From contig JAGPCH010000026.1 of NCBI GenBank assembly GCA_018058125.1, positions 1-10,296 of the forward strand: 10,296 nt of DNA. Reading direction: 5' to 3'. Of the stretch, positions 1 to 7,596 are shown piece after piece. Each line of letters opens with the position of its first letter. Positions within the stretch are counted from its first letter, which is position 1. A model generated the notes under the pieces. The model had not been told where the DNA came from and did no database searches. It saw only the letters and a program-made list of their open reading frames with translations. A program made the translations under genes and the position numbers. This stretch comes from Ignavibacteria bacterium. GTDB taxonomy: Bacteria > Bacteroidota > Ignavibacteria > Tepidaquicellales > Tepidaquicellaceae.

Positions 1-372
1 GCCGTTACCTGTTCTACTTCTGTACAAATGCTTAATAGTATAAGGGAATCAGAAAATGCCATAGGTATAATTACTATGAACTGGCTGTCTTTGGGAAAAC
101 AGGATACAATTGATACTACTGTAAATACATTGAGAGTATCAAAAATAAATGAAGCAGGTTTTCAGGAAGATTTTGCGGAGTTTCATCAGGGACTTTTGTT
201 TAATGGAAAATATCCTTACAGGAGAACAATATATGTTTTGTCAAGTGAACCCGGAATAAGTCTGGCAACAGGTTTTATAAATTTTTTAATAAATACCGAT
301 GGTCAGAAAGTAGTTCTGAAAAACAGTCTTGTACCGGTTAGTCAACCGATCAGAACAATTCAAATTAATTAA
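1..372 (+). CDS. PstS-like phosphate-binding protein, C-terminal part (5' end outside window)
   Basis: The frame is open from base 1 with no stop, so this is the last 123 codons of a longer gene; the ATG at 28 is internal. The visible part resembles the C-terminal lobe of the PstS/PBP-like substrate-binding family. It has a segment about recognising genuine candidates (ENAIGIITMNWL), a YPYRRTIYVLSSEP stretch matching the usual 'YPL.R.LY' strand, and a FINFLINTDGQKVV helix matching the common 'F..FL.S.EGQ.I' ending. Such proteins bind phosphate in the periplasm and hand it to a PstCAB importer. In Bacteroidota, PstS-like proteins also occur beside TonB/ExbBD genes and a TPR gene, and a secreted TPR protein does follow here after 26 bases. 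The binding-site residues lie outside the window, so the ligand cannot be confirmed. Confidence 0.72.
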   Translation, partial: AVTCSTSVQMLNSIRESENAIGIITMNWLSLGKQDTIDTTVNTLRVSKINEAGFQEDFAEFHQGLLFNGKYPYRRTIYVLSSEPGISLATGFINFLINTDGQKVVLKNSLVPVSQPIRTIQIN

Positions 373-398
373 TTTTTTTTTTAAAACTTATACTTACA

Positions 399-1841
399 AT
401 GAAGAAAACATTCAAAGAAATTTTCATTTTATTATTTATACTTTTTATGTCTGCTAATCTGAGTGCACAGGATATTGATCCGGGTGTAGAAGCGGCAAAA
501 AAAGGTGATTATGTGAAAGCGGTAAATCTTTTGAAAAATGCTGTAAATGGTGATGACAGTTATGAAGGGTATTATTATTACGGACTTTCATTAATGAACA
601 CAGGATCAATGAAAGAAGCCGAAGCAAATCTTCAAAAAGCTCTGAAAAAAGATGATGAAGGTATTGGAGCTTTAACTGCCATGGGTAATTTATACAGCAG
701 AAAAAAAGAATATGATAAAGCGGATACATATTTTAAAAAAGCACTCAAGGAAGAGCCTGAAAATATGGATGTGCTGCTTGCCCAGGCAAAAAATTATACT
801 GTAGGCGGAAAAATTGATGAAGCTATAACCGTGCTTACATTTGCAACTACGATAGACAGTAAAAATCCCAATGTATATGTCGGACTTGGTGATGCTTATT
901 ATTTCAGAAGAGCTTTCAAACCTTCAATAGATAATTACAAACAAGCTTTAAGTCTTCAATCATCTAATGCAAATGCTCATTATGGTTTGGGGAAAGTTTA
1001 TTTTCGTCAAAAAGATTATAATGATGCACTTACAGAGTTTAAGCAATCAGTACAGTTAAATCCGAATTTTGCAGATGGATATCTTGAACTCGGAAGACTA
1101 CTGTACTTTAATGAAAATTACGGAGAAGCGCTTGAGGCGTTTGAAAAGTATGATAAATTACAGCCGGGATCAGTTGATGGCCAGACCTATATAGCAAAAG
1201 TGCTATACGGACAAAGGAAATATGACGAAGCTCTGACAAAACTGCAATCAATCATATCAGAGAATCCGGATGCAGATCTTTCTTCTGCATACAAATACAC
1301 AGCTTATGTGTATAATGATAAGGATGAATATGATAAAGCGCTGGAATATTTCAATAAAGTCCCAAAAAATCTTTATGAAACTGAAGATTATATTCAATTG
1401 GCAAAGATTTATGTTAAGAAAAAAGATTACAACAGCGCATATAATAGTTTTAATGATGCTATAGCTGCTGACAGCACGGATGATGTTATTTTTTATGAAA
1501 TGGGTGTTGCACAGTTCAGCGAGAAAGAATATGAAAAAGCTATTGTTAACTTTGACAGATCAATTGAATTAGGCAGTAAACAACTCGCTGCATATGTTTA
1601 TAAAGGTCTTTGTTATTATTCACTGCAAAAATATGAAGATGCGATTGCTGCATTTGATATTGTAAATAATCTTGATAATGCTTATTTCCAGTCATGGCTT
1701 TGGAAAGCGCGGTCAGAAGAAGCATTGGAAAGAATTGATGATGCTATAGCGAGTATAAAAAGAGCTATTGAGATCGACCCGGATAATGCCAGTGCAAAAG
1801 AAGATCTTCTGAGACTGGAACAAAAGAAACAACAACAGTAA
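399..1841 (+). CDS. Secreted tetratricopeptide-repeat protein
   Basis: A 480-residue protein that starts with a signal peptide: MKKTFKE, a hydrophobic core at about 8-20, and a likely cleavage in SANLSA-QD near residue 23. The rest is almost entirely TPR units of about 34 residues, roughly 13 of them from residue 27 to 465. They carry the family pattern of small residues at positions 8 and 20 and a proline at 32 (for example KDYNDALTEFKQSVQLNP at 205-222, and AIEIDPDN near 456). No enzymatic domain is visible. It is probably a periplasmic or outer-membrane-associated scaffold for protein-protein contacts, but the partner is unknown. It follows the PstS-like gene after 26 bases that include a run of ten T, and likely shares its transcript. 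No Shine-Dalgarno sequence precedes the ATG, which is usual in this group. Confidence 0.9.
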   Translation: MKKTFKEIFILLFILFMSANLSAQDIDPGVEAAKKGDYVKAVNLLKNAVNGDDSYEGYYYYGLSLMNTGSMKEAEANLQKALKKDDEGIGALTAMGNLYSRKKEYDKADTYFKKALKEEPENMDVLLAQAKNYTVGGKIDEAITVLTFATTIDSKNPNVYVGLGDAYYFRRAFKPSIDNYKQALSLQSSNANAHYGLGKVYFRQKDYNDALTEFKQSVQLNPNFADGYLELGRLLYFNENYGEALEAFEKYDKLQPGSVDGQTYIAKVLYGQRKYDEALTKLQSIISENPDADLSSAYKYTAYVYNDKDEYDKALEYFNKVPKNLYETEDYIQLAKIYVKKKDYNSAYNSFNDAIAADSTDDVIFYEMGVAQFSEKEYEKAIVNFDRSIELGSKQLAAYVYKGLCYYSLQKYEDAIAAFDIVNNLDNAYFQSWLWKARSEEALERIDDAIASIKRAIEIDPDNASAKEDLLRLEQKKQQQ

Positions 1842-1895
1842 ATAACTTATATGCGATGATAATTTCGCAAGAATATTAATGTATCTTAAAAATAA

Positions 1896-3272
1896 ATGGA
1901 AAAGGTTTTAAATTATATTTCAGGTAACGGAGAAAATTTTGAAAATCAGTTAAAAGAGTTCTTAAAAATACCTTCAATCAGCACAAATCCGGAAAATGTA
2001 AAGGATATGAGAACGTGTGCTGAATTTGTTGAAAAGGAAATGAATTCCGTAGGTCTGGAAAATGTAAAGATCATGGATACTCCAGGACATCCGGTAGTAT
2101 ATGGAGAATGGTTGCATGCCGGAGAGGATAAACCTACTATATTAATATATGGACATTATGATGTTCAGCCGGTAGATCCGGTGGAGTTATGGACAGATCC
2201 GCCTTTTTCCGCAAATATAAAGGAAGGTAAAATTTATGCAAGAGGTGCAGTGGATGATAAGGGACAAGTCTTTATACATTTTAAAAGTTTAGAGTCTCAT
2301 ATGAAAAATAACGGATCTTTACCTGTAAATGTAAAAATGCTTATAGAAGGTGAAGAGGAAATTGGCAGTGTCAATCTGGAGGATTTCATCATAAAGAACA
2401 AGGAGATGCTTAAATGCGATTATGTAGTCATATCAGATACAGGCATGATTGATAATGAAACTCCTTCAATTTGTTACGGGCTCAGAGGATTAGCATACAT
2501 GCAGGTGGAAGTAACCGGACCCAACAGAGATCTGCACTCAGGAGAATTCGGAGGTGCTGTTGATAATCCGATTAATGCTTTGGCACATATGATCTGCAAA
2601 CTTAAGGATGATAAAGGAAAGATCTTAATTGACGGATTTTACGACGATGTAATTAAGCTTTCGGATAATGAAAGAGAAGAATATAAAAAGCTTCCTTTTG
2701 ATGAAGTTAAGTATAAGAAAGATCTTGGGATAGAGGAGTTATTCGGCGAGGAAGGTTACAGCACCCTTGAAAGAGACTCTGCAAGACCTACACTGGACTG
2801 TAATGGAATCTGGGGAGGTTTTCAGGGCGAAGGAGCTAAGACTGTATTACCTTCAAAAGCTTACGCAAAAATCTCAATGAGACTTGTACCTGATCAGGAA
2901 CCTGAAAAAATAGAAAAATTATTTACGGAATATATAAATAAGATCACTCCAAAGTCCGTTAAAGTTAAAGTAAAATCTCTTCATGGAGGTAAGGGCGCAA
3001 TTACTCCTATAGATTCACCCGGAATGGAAGCTGCAGTTATAGCTATGGAAAAAGGATTTGGTAAAAAACCATTGTTTACACGTGGAGGAGGGTCTATCCC
3101 TGTTGTCAGTTCCTTTCAATCCATACTCAATGCGCCAACTATATTACTTGGATTTGGATTACCCGATGAAAATATTCATTCTCCGGATGAGCATTTTAAT
3201 CTTATTAATTTTCACAGAGGAATTTTAAGTATTTCACATTTCTATAATGAAATCGCAAAAATAAAAAAATAA
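1896..3272 (+). CDS. M20 family metallodipeptidase (CNDP/carnosinase-like)
   Basis: A 458-residue di-zinc peptidase of family M20, expected to split dipeptides or remove terminal residues in the cytoplasm; no signal peptide is present. By comparison with human CNDP2 all metal ligands and catalytic residues can be assigned. H87 lies in GHYDVQP with D89 just after it, D120 bridges the metals in ARGAVDDKG, E154 is the catalytic base and E155 a ligand in EGEEEIGS, D181 lies in VISDTG, and H428 in ENIHSPDEH. H214 in RDLHSGEFGG is the dimerisation-domain histidine that reaches the partner active site. Length fits the family. The inserted dimerisation domain spans about 196-360. It begins 54 bases after the TPR gene and is followed after 4 bases by the DUF3098 gene, so those two are probably co-transcribed. 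The exact substrate cannot be read from sequence. Confidence 0.93.
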   Translation: MEKVLNYISGNGENFENQLKEFLKIPSISTNPENVKDMRTCAEFVEKEMNSVGLENVKIMDTPGHPVVYGEWLHAGEDKPTILIYGHYDVQPVDPVELWTDPPFSANIKEGKIYARGAVDDKGQVFIHFKSLESHMKNNGSLPVNVKMLIEGEEEIGSVNLEDFIIKNKEMLKCDYVVISDTGMIDNETPSICYGLRGLAYMQVEVTGPNRDLHSGEFGGAVDNPINALAHMICKLKDDKGKILIDGFYDDVIKLSDNEREEYKKLPFDEVKYKKDLGIEELFGEEGYSTLERDSARPTLDCNGIWGGFQGEGAKTVLPSKAYAKISMRLVPDQEPEKIEKLFTEYINKITPKSVKVKVKSLHGGKGAITPIDSPGMEAAVIAMEKGFGKKPLFTRGGGSIPVVSSFQSILNAPTILLGFGLPDENIHSPDEHFNLINFHRGILSISHFYNEIAKIKK

Positions 3273-3276
3273 TTAT

Positions 3277-3624
3277 ATGGCAAAAGCAAAACAGAAGAGC
3301 GTACAGAGTGTAAAAGCAAGAAAATCAAAAAGAGAGTTAAGTCATTTGCATTTTGCTCTGACCTCGAAGAATTATATGATCATAGCATTTGGAATAGTTT
3401 TGATAATTCTCGGTTATATTTTGATGTCAGAAAATTCTGTAGATGGATTTCTGCCGACAATAGTCGCTCCGATATTACTAATTTTCGGATATTGTGTAGT
3501 TGTTCCTATTGGAATTTTATACAGCCCAAAATCAGTTGAAACTACTGACATTGAAGATACTAAAGATACAGTTTCAGAAGATTCAAATTCGACATCAGCT
3601 TCATCCAATATAAAAACAGCTTAA
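3277..3624 (+). CDS. DUF3098-type small inner-membrane protein
   Basis: A 115-residue protein with a lysine/arginine-rich N-terminus (residues 1-19), two predicted membrane helices (about 34-50, MIIAFGIVLIILGYILM, and about 57-82), and an acidic, serine/threonine-rich C-terminal tail with no obvious fold. The pattern of a basic start, a GIVLIILGYILMS-like first helix and a second helix ending near a proline matches the DUF3098 family of Bacteroidota, whose function is unknown. The positive N-terminus and short loop suggest both ends face the cytoplasm. The start lies 4 bases after the M20 peptidase stop, pointing to translational coupling. In many Bacteroidota I recall this family next to ftsX and uppP; here it lies instead between a peptidase and tmRNA. 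Confidence 0.82.
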   Translation: MAKAKQKSVQSVKARKSKRELSHLHFALTSKNYMIIAFGIVLIILGYILMSENSVDGFLPTIVAPILLIFGYCVVVPIGILYSPKSVETTDIEDTKDTVSEDSNSTSASSNIKTA

Positions 3625-3648
3625 ATTGTTCTTTAAAATAGATTCTCC

Positions 3649-4012
3649 GGGAATGCAACGGTTTCGACGGGGAGAAAGATGGTTAGAACTGCATATAGTG
3701 TTGCTTGCTATCACTTTAAAAAAGCAGAAAAAATTAAACAACAACAACGTAGAAAATAACTACGCAATGGCTGCTTAATAAAATAAGCAACCTCGCTTGA
3801 TCTGTCCTCGCTTATCGGGGTAGTAAAAGCGTCATTTCAGATAAGATAGTCATTAAGATCGTCTGAGTTTTGATGATGAAACTAAATCAGAATAGCATTT
3901 ATTAAGGCTTGTCTGCCTGCCTGCTGAATGTGAAGTTTAAAAATGCAGACTAAATATGTAGAAGTTTTAATGGTCTTCTTTCCGGACCCGAGTTCGACTC
4001 TCGGCATTTCCA
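3649..4012 (+). ncRNA. ssrA: tmRNA (transfer-messenger RNA)
   Basis: A one-piece tmRNA of about 364 nt that rescues stalled ribosomes by acting as tRNA-Ala and then as a short mRNA. The 5' end carries the GGGAATG acceptor strand and the conserved ACGGTTTCGACGGG stretch. The 3' end carries a T stem-loop (3988-4004: CCGAG, loop TTCGACT, CTCGG) and the partner acceptor strand CATTTCC (4005-4011). The seven acceptor pairs form, including a G-U at the third position, the identity element for alanyl-tRNA synthetase. Discriminator A is 4012; the following bases are CAAG, so CCA is not encoded and must be added. The tag reading frame sits at about 3740-3781. The upstream gene ends 24 bases before; no convincing promoter was found in that gap. 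Convergent with the glycosyltransferase gene, 4 bases away. Confidence 0.96.
3740..3781 (+). other. tmRNA proteolysis-tag reading frame
   Basis: Inside ssrA, a short frame reads AAC AAC AAC GTA GAA AAT AAC TAC GCA ATG GCT GCT followed by tandem TAA TAA. It encodes NNNVENNYAMAA. The end YAMAA is the degradation signal read by ClpXP-type proteases, and it resembles the YAMAA tags remembered for Chlorobium and Cytophaga. The resume codon is placed at 3740 because the preceding TAAAC (3735-3739) aligns with the E. coli UAGUC box immediately before its resume GCA. The frame stays open further upstream, so the first codon is the least certain part; a start one codon earlier or later is possible. 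Confidence 0.75.
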
Positions 4013-4016
4013 CAAG

Positions 4017-4991
4017 TTACCATAATATTTTCCTGATAATCTGATCAAATGAATTGATTATTTGATCAGATTTCACATCTCCTATATCATTCTTATTACC
4101 TGAAACAATTACTTCTCTGAAAACAGACATTGGGTAAAATTTCTCAAGGTTCCATTTAACATCCGGATAAATCCCAATTACAGGTATATTGAAAGCTGAG
4201 CAAATATGGATTACAGAAGTATCCGGCGAAATTACCAGATCACTTTTACGGATCACTTCTGCAGTTTCTATAATGTTTTCAGTTTTAATATAACCGGTGT
4301 TTAAATTTTTAGTATTTATCAAAATGAAATCAATTATACCTTTATCTTTTTCAAGACCAATAAGATAAACAGCATACCGGTTATTATCTGCGATTTTTTT
4401 GATCACTTCAACCCATTTTTCCTTTTGAAGATATCTGTTTTCATCACCTGCGGAAATGTTAACAATTATATTCTTAAAACCGGAATTCTCTTTAAACAAA
4501 GCATCAAACTTAAATTTTACTATTTCCGGAATTTCTATTTCGGGGGTTTTATCTAGAGTGAGGCTGTTTTCTTTGAAATATAATAAAGGGGAGAGATTAA
4601 TTTCAGTTGCATGCTCCCCGTTTTGATATTTCTTCAGATCAATATTAAAAACAGGTTTTTTGAAATTGTATCCAATGGAAAGACCCGGATTAAAGAGTTT
4701 TAATAGGAAAGCAGAGGTCCTGGAAAAGTTATTTTTAGTATCTATCCAAAGATCCATATTCCTGATTCCGGTTAAAAATAACTTTGGATATGATAATATA
4801 TTTTTTTCGTAAACTAAAACGTTATCTACATATGGATCATTTTCAGCAATGATCATATTTGAATTACTTGCAAGTACGCTCAGAACTGAGTCAGGAAACA
4901 ATTTCTTTATTTCTTTGAAAAGGGGAGTAGTAAGTATCATATCTCCCAGCTTACCGATCTGTACTATCAGAATAGTTTTTGGATCAACCAA
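4017..4991 (-). CDS. Glycosyltransferase family 9 (heptosyltransferase-like)
   Basis: A 324-residue GT-B fold enzyme of family GT9, which transfers heptose or a related sugar from a nucleotide donor onto LPS core or another surface glycan at the inner membrane. The N-terminal domain begins ILIVQIGKLGDMILTTPLF (7-25), the classic GT9 opening with a catalytic-type Asp at 17. The C-terminal domain carries a donor-site block at about 255-276 with D257, S259 and H262 (SPDTSVIHICSAFNIPVIG). A VNISAGDENRYLQKEKW segment (177-193) opens the second domain. The start appears to be TTG at 4991: it is 15 bases downstream of the yidC stop, preceded by GGGGG at 4997-5001, and the next ATG (M18) would delete the first strand and Asp17. 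It ends the rpmH-yidC cluster. Acceptor and sugar are unknown. Confidence 0.87.
   Translation of the reverse strand: MVDPKTILIVQIGKLGDMILTTPLFKEIKKLFPDSVLSVLASNSNMIIAENDPYVDNVLVYEKNILSYPKLFLTGIRNMDLWIDTKNNFSRTSAFLLKLFNPGLSIGYNFKKPVFNIDLKKYQNGEHATEINLSPLLYFKENSLTLDKTPEIEIPEIVKFKFDALFKENSGFKNIIVNISAGDENRYLQKEKWVEVIKKIADNNRYAVYLIGLEKDKGIIDFILINTKNLNTGYIKTENIIETAEVIRKSDLVISPDTSVIHICSAFNIPVIGIYPDVKWNLEKFYPMSVFREVIVSGNKNDIGDVKSDQIINSFDQIIRKILW
4038..4072. repeat. Perfect 13-bp inverted repeat at the convergent tmRNA/GT9 junction, possible terminator
   Basis: Arms AATCTGATCAAAT (4038-4050) and ATTTGATCAGATT (4060-4072) are exact reverse complements around a 9-base loop; a G-U and an A-U pair could extend the stem in the + strand RNA. 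It lies 26 bases past the tmRNA 3' end and within the last codons of the glycosyltransferase gene, where it encodes SDQII and FDQII. On the + strand the stem is followed by only TTT before mixed sequence; on the - strand no U-run follows. Only three of 13 pairs in the stem are G-C, so a classical intrinsic terminator is uncertain. The repeat itself is certain, its function is not. Confidence 0.9.
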
Positions 4992-5006
4992 ATTTACCCC
5001 CGCAGT

Positions 5007-6860
5007 TTATTTTTTCCCGGGCAGACTTTTCTTCTTAGCGGTATTTGAATTATTTGATATAATTTTATTTCCTGTAACCACTTCGACTGCAGGTTTCGGA
5101 TTTTTCTTGTTAGTCCACCACTGCTGAGTTATAGAAAACAGATTAAACATGAAATAATACAAATTCAGTCCGGCAGGAAAACTGAAGAATAATAATGTCA
5201 GCATTACAGGCATAATATAAACCATTGCTTTTTGCTTAGGGTCAGTAATGGTCATTTTCTGCTGAATGAACATAGTTATTCCCATAGCAAGCGCTAATCC
5301 AGATATCTGACTTATACCAAAGATCGGTATTTTAAATGGAAGATTCAGAATTACATCGGGTGAAGAAAGATCTTTGATCCAAAGAAAACTTTCATTTCTG
5401 AGTTCAATAGTTGAGTTAAATACCCCGAATAATGCGTAAAGAATTGGAAGCTGAAGAAGCATTGGGAGACAGCCACCGGCTGGATTTATCTTCTCCTCTT
5501 TATAAAGCTTCATTATCTGTTGATTTGCTTTTACCGGATCATCTTTATACTTTTCCCGGATGTGAGTGATTTTCGGATTCAATTGTGACATCTTCTTCAT
5601 CGAATCCATTTGTTTCTTTGTTAATGGATTTAATACTACTTTCATTAAAAAAGCAAATAGAATAATCACTATTCCCCAGCTTGGAATCAAGCTGTGAAGA
5701 AACAAGAACACCGGAAGGATCAAATACTGCGCAATTGGTCTGACAATAAAATCGAGTGAGAACCTCAATGTCTTTTCGAGATCCATTTCATATGCTTTAA
5801 GGATATTATAGTCCAGGGGGGTTATCAGAATCTTGAATGATGAGTTATCCTCTCTGTCATTTTTAATATCCATCTTTACAGCTATAGAATAATGCTCTCT
5901 TGATCCGTTATCTTTTAAAGTTTCATGGAATCCGCTCATAAAAGCTCCATCACCTTTTCTGCTGTCGGGAATGATAAAAACACCGAAATATTTATTCCTT
6001 GTACTTACATAATCAGTATTACCGTTAAAATCAGCTTTATATTCTTCATCTTTTGAAGTTGCATCAAGAGTTTCGAGTTCACCGCCCATATAGGCAAATG
6101 CCTCCGAGAATGTAGCTTCCTGATCACTTCTGTATTCCGTAAGATTAAGAGAGGATTCCCATACAACCTGATATTTGCTGCCGGATACAAATTTATCTGA
6201 ATTTATGAACTGATAGTTAACATCAAATTCATATTTATCACTATAAAATGTATAGGTCTTAACTATTTTTTCGGAACCGTCAGGTGTTATGTTTAACGTG
6301 TATTGTAATTTAAAATCAGAATTTGAAGTCAGATCAACATTTTTCCATTCATCATAATCAGATTCAAAAACCAGATCTTTTGTATTGATCAGTTTTCCTT
6401 CTTTTGAAGTAAAAAGTAAATGCAGTTCTTTGCCTTGCTTCCAATCAATTAACTGTAATGGCTTTTTATCCCATGTTTCATAACTTTTTAAAGTATACTT
6501 TTTCAGACCGCCGCCATAATTGCTGAATTCCATCTGAATTTTCTCATTATCAATTACAATAAGCTTTTCTGACGGACTGTTTTCACTTCCTATTGCAAGT
6601 TTTCCAAATATGTTTCCGTATTGAATAACCAAAGAATCACTTTTGAGAGAATCGGCAATTTCCTTTGAGAAAGAGCTTCCCGATATACTGTCAGTTAAAA
6701 CAGGATCTTTGATTACTTTATTATTTTCAGTAACATTTACCGAATCATTTTTAAGTTTTATATTCTGTACGGTTTTTTGCTGATTGGAAGAATTCCAATA
6801 AAGCCAAATCATAAGTACAATGCCAATTAATACAAATCCCAGTACTGATCTTTTATCCAT
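5007..6860 (-). CDS. yidC: Membrane protein insertase YidC
   Basis: A 617-residue insertase of the YidC/Oxa1/Alb3 family that places proteins into the inner membrane, alone or with SecYEG. Layout: N-terminal anchor helix (about 5-22), Ser/Asn-rich linker, periplasmic beta-sandwich domain (about 80-365), amphipathic helix, then the conserved five-helix core. Core landmarks are SWGIVIILFAFLMKVVLNPLTKKQ (split across 394-417), a cytoplasmic coiled hairpin (QLNPKITHIREKYKDDP, 426-442), INPAGGCLPMLLQLPI (458-473) and FPAGLNLYYFMFN (561-573). The groove position that is Arg366 in E. coli is Lys407 here. The C-terminal tail is basic (AKKKSLPGKK), suited to ribosome contact. It starts 15 bases after yidD and is followed 15 bases later by the glycosyltransferase gene. 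Confidence 0.98.
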   Translation of the reverse strand: MDKRSVLGFVLIGIVLMIWLYWNSSNQQKTVQNIKLKNDSVNVTENNKVIKDPVLTDSISGSSFSKEIADSLKSDSLVIQYGNIFGKLAIGSENSPSEKLIVIDNEKIQMEFSNYGGGLKKYTLKSYETWDKKPLQLIDWKQGKELHLLFTSKEGKLINTKDLVFESDYDEWKNVDLTSNSDFKLQYTLNITPDGSEKIVKTYTFYSDKYEFDVNYQFINSDKFVSGSKYQVVWESSLNLTEYRSDQEATFSEAFAYMGGELETLDATSKDEEYKADFNGNTDYVSTRNKYFGVFIIPDSRKGDGAFMSGFHETLKDNGSREHYSIAVKMDIKNDREDNSSFKILITPLDYNILKAYEMDLEKTLRFSLDFIVRPIAQYLILPVFLFLHSLIPSWGIVIILFAFLMKVVLNPLTKKQMDSMKKMSQLNPKITHIREKYKDDPVKANQQIMKLYKEEKINPAGGCLPMLLQLPILYALFGVFNSTIELRNESFLWIKDLSSPDVILNLPFKIPIFGISQISGLALAMGITMFIQQKMTITDPKQKAMVYIMPVMLTLLFFSFPAGLNLYYFMFNLFSITQQWWTNKKNPKPAVEVVTGNKIISNNSNTAKKKSLPGKK

Positions 6861-6875
6861 TAATTTATTCTAATC

Positions 6876-7133
6876 TTAAATTTTAATTTTTTGTGTTTTT
6901 AAATCCGAATTACAAGTTTTTCTTTCCGGTACAGGATCAAATCCACCTTCAAAGAAAGGATTACATCTTAATATTCTTCTTAAAGTAAGATAAGTACCCG
7001 TAACAAAACCATGTTTTTCAAAAGCTTCTATCCCATATTCCGAGCATGAAGGGTAATGTCTGCAGGATCCGGCAAACAGGGAAGAAAACAACTTTTGATA
7101 AAATTTTATAAATAATATGATTATGTAACTCAA
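6876..7133 (-). CDS. yidD: Membrane protein insertion efficiency factor YidD
   Basis: An 85-residue YidD protein, a small membrane-associated factor that helps YidC-dependent insertion. The N-terminal amphipathic helix (SYIIILFIKFYQKLFSSL) leads to the family cysteine motif CRHYPSCSEYGIEAFEKHG (24-42), then RILRCNPFFEGGFDPVPE (53-70) with the third conserved cysteine at 57. The start is read as TTG at 7131-7133, because no in-frame ATG or GTG precedes it after the last upstream stop and none follows before the motif. That TTG overlaps the rnpA stop as TTGA (7130-7133), so the two genes are probably translationally coupled. Neighbours rnpA and yidC are the standard context. Confidence 0.95.
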   Translation of the reverse strand: MSYIIILFIKFYQKLFSSLFAGSCRHYPSCSEYGIEAFEKHGFVTGTYLTLRRILRCNPFFEGGFDPVPERKTCNSDLKTQKIKI

Positions 7134-7585
7134 AGAGAGGAATATTTTAAATTTATTTTGGAAGAAAGTAAAATCATTTCATTTTTAAGGAATTCGGTTT
7201 TTATTTTCTTATTATTTTGAAAAAGCATATATCCTTTATCATTTAAAGTAAAAATAATATTTAATTTTAATCCAAACAGACCGGTTTGTGTTTTAGTCAA
7301 CCTGTATGATTCCTTAAAAAGTCTTTTAATCCGGTTTCGCTTTACTGATTTTTTTATTTTTTTTTTTGCAATAATAAAGCCCACCTTTACATTTCCGGTA
7401 AAAAGCGGGCTTTTATTAAACTCTGTAACAGCAGTATCAGTGACTTGTTTGTTGACAAATGCTTTCAGATACTCTGTAGAAATTGTTTTTGAATTCTGTA
7501 AAACATAATAGAATGAATTGTAACCTCTTAAAATTTCACTTTTACTTAACGTAAAATCACTATTAGAATCTTCACAATTATCCAT
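7130..7585 (-). CDS. rnpA: Ribonuclease P protein component
   Basis: A 151-residue protein subunit of RNase P, which assists the catalytic RNA in trimming tRNA 5' leaders. The family start FTLSKSEILRGYNSF (11-25) is followed by the central KVGFIIAKKKIKKS strand-helix (67-80) and the RNR signature KRNRIKRLFKE (82-92), which binds the RNA. The protein is longer than the usual 110-130 residues because of an insert at about 46-64 (around TDTAVTEFNKSPLF) between the first helix region and the VGF strand, plus a C-terminal extension. The ATG at 7583-7585 is 11 bases after the rpmH stop. It is cotranscribed with rpmH, an arrangement widespread in bacteria, and overlaps yidD by 4 bases. Confidence 0.96.
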   Translation of the reverse strand: MDNCEDSNSDFTLSKSEILRGYNSFYYVLQNSKTISTEYLKAFVNKQVTDTAVTEFNKSPLFTGNVKVGFIIAKKKIKKSVKRNRIKRLFKESYRLTKTQTGLFGLKLNIIFTLNDKGYMLFQNNKKIKTEFLKNEMILLSSKINLKYSSL

Positions 7586-7596
7586 TAAAATTAAAT

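Noticed and set aside
335..382. Hairpin CGGTT-AGTC-AACCG followed by a run of ten T
   Set aside because: The stem is only 5 bp, inside coding sequence, and about 25 bases from the T run, too far for an intrinsic terminator.
454..729. Open - strand frame of 91 codons
   Set aside because: Mirror of the TPR gene, with histidine/leucine-rich shadow composition.
1852..1869. TGCGA/TCGCA hairpin between the TPR and peptidase genes
   Set aside because: Five pairs, 8-base loop, no T run; likely chance in AT-rich spacer.
3621..3648. Promoter for tmRNA (TTG and TAGATTC)
   Set aside because: Spacing of about 10 bases between the boxes is far too short and the -7 box matches poorly.
4849..5127. Open + strand frame of 92 codons rich in hydrophobic residues
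   Set aside because: Antisense to the well-supported yidC and glycosyltransferase genes; the composition is a mirror of those codons.
5780..5830. YidC Lys407 replacing the groove arginine as a sign of altered function
   Set aside because: The positive charge is kept, and lysine at this place is, as I recall, usual for YidC in Bacteroidota.
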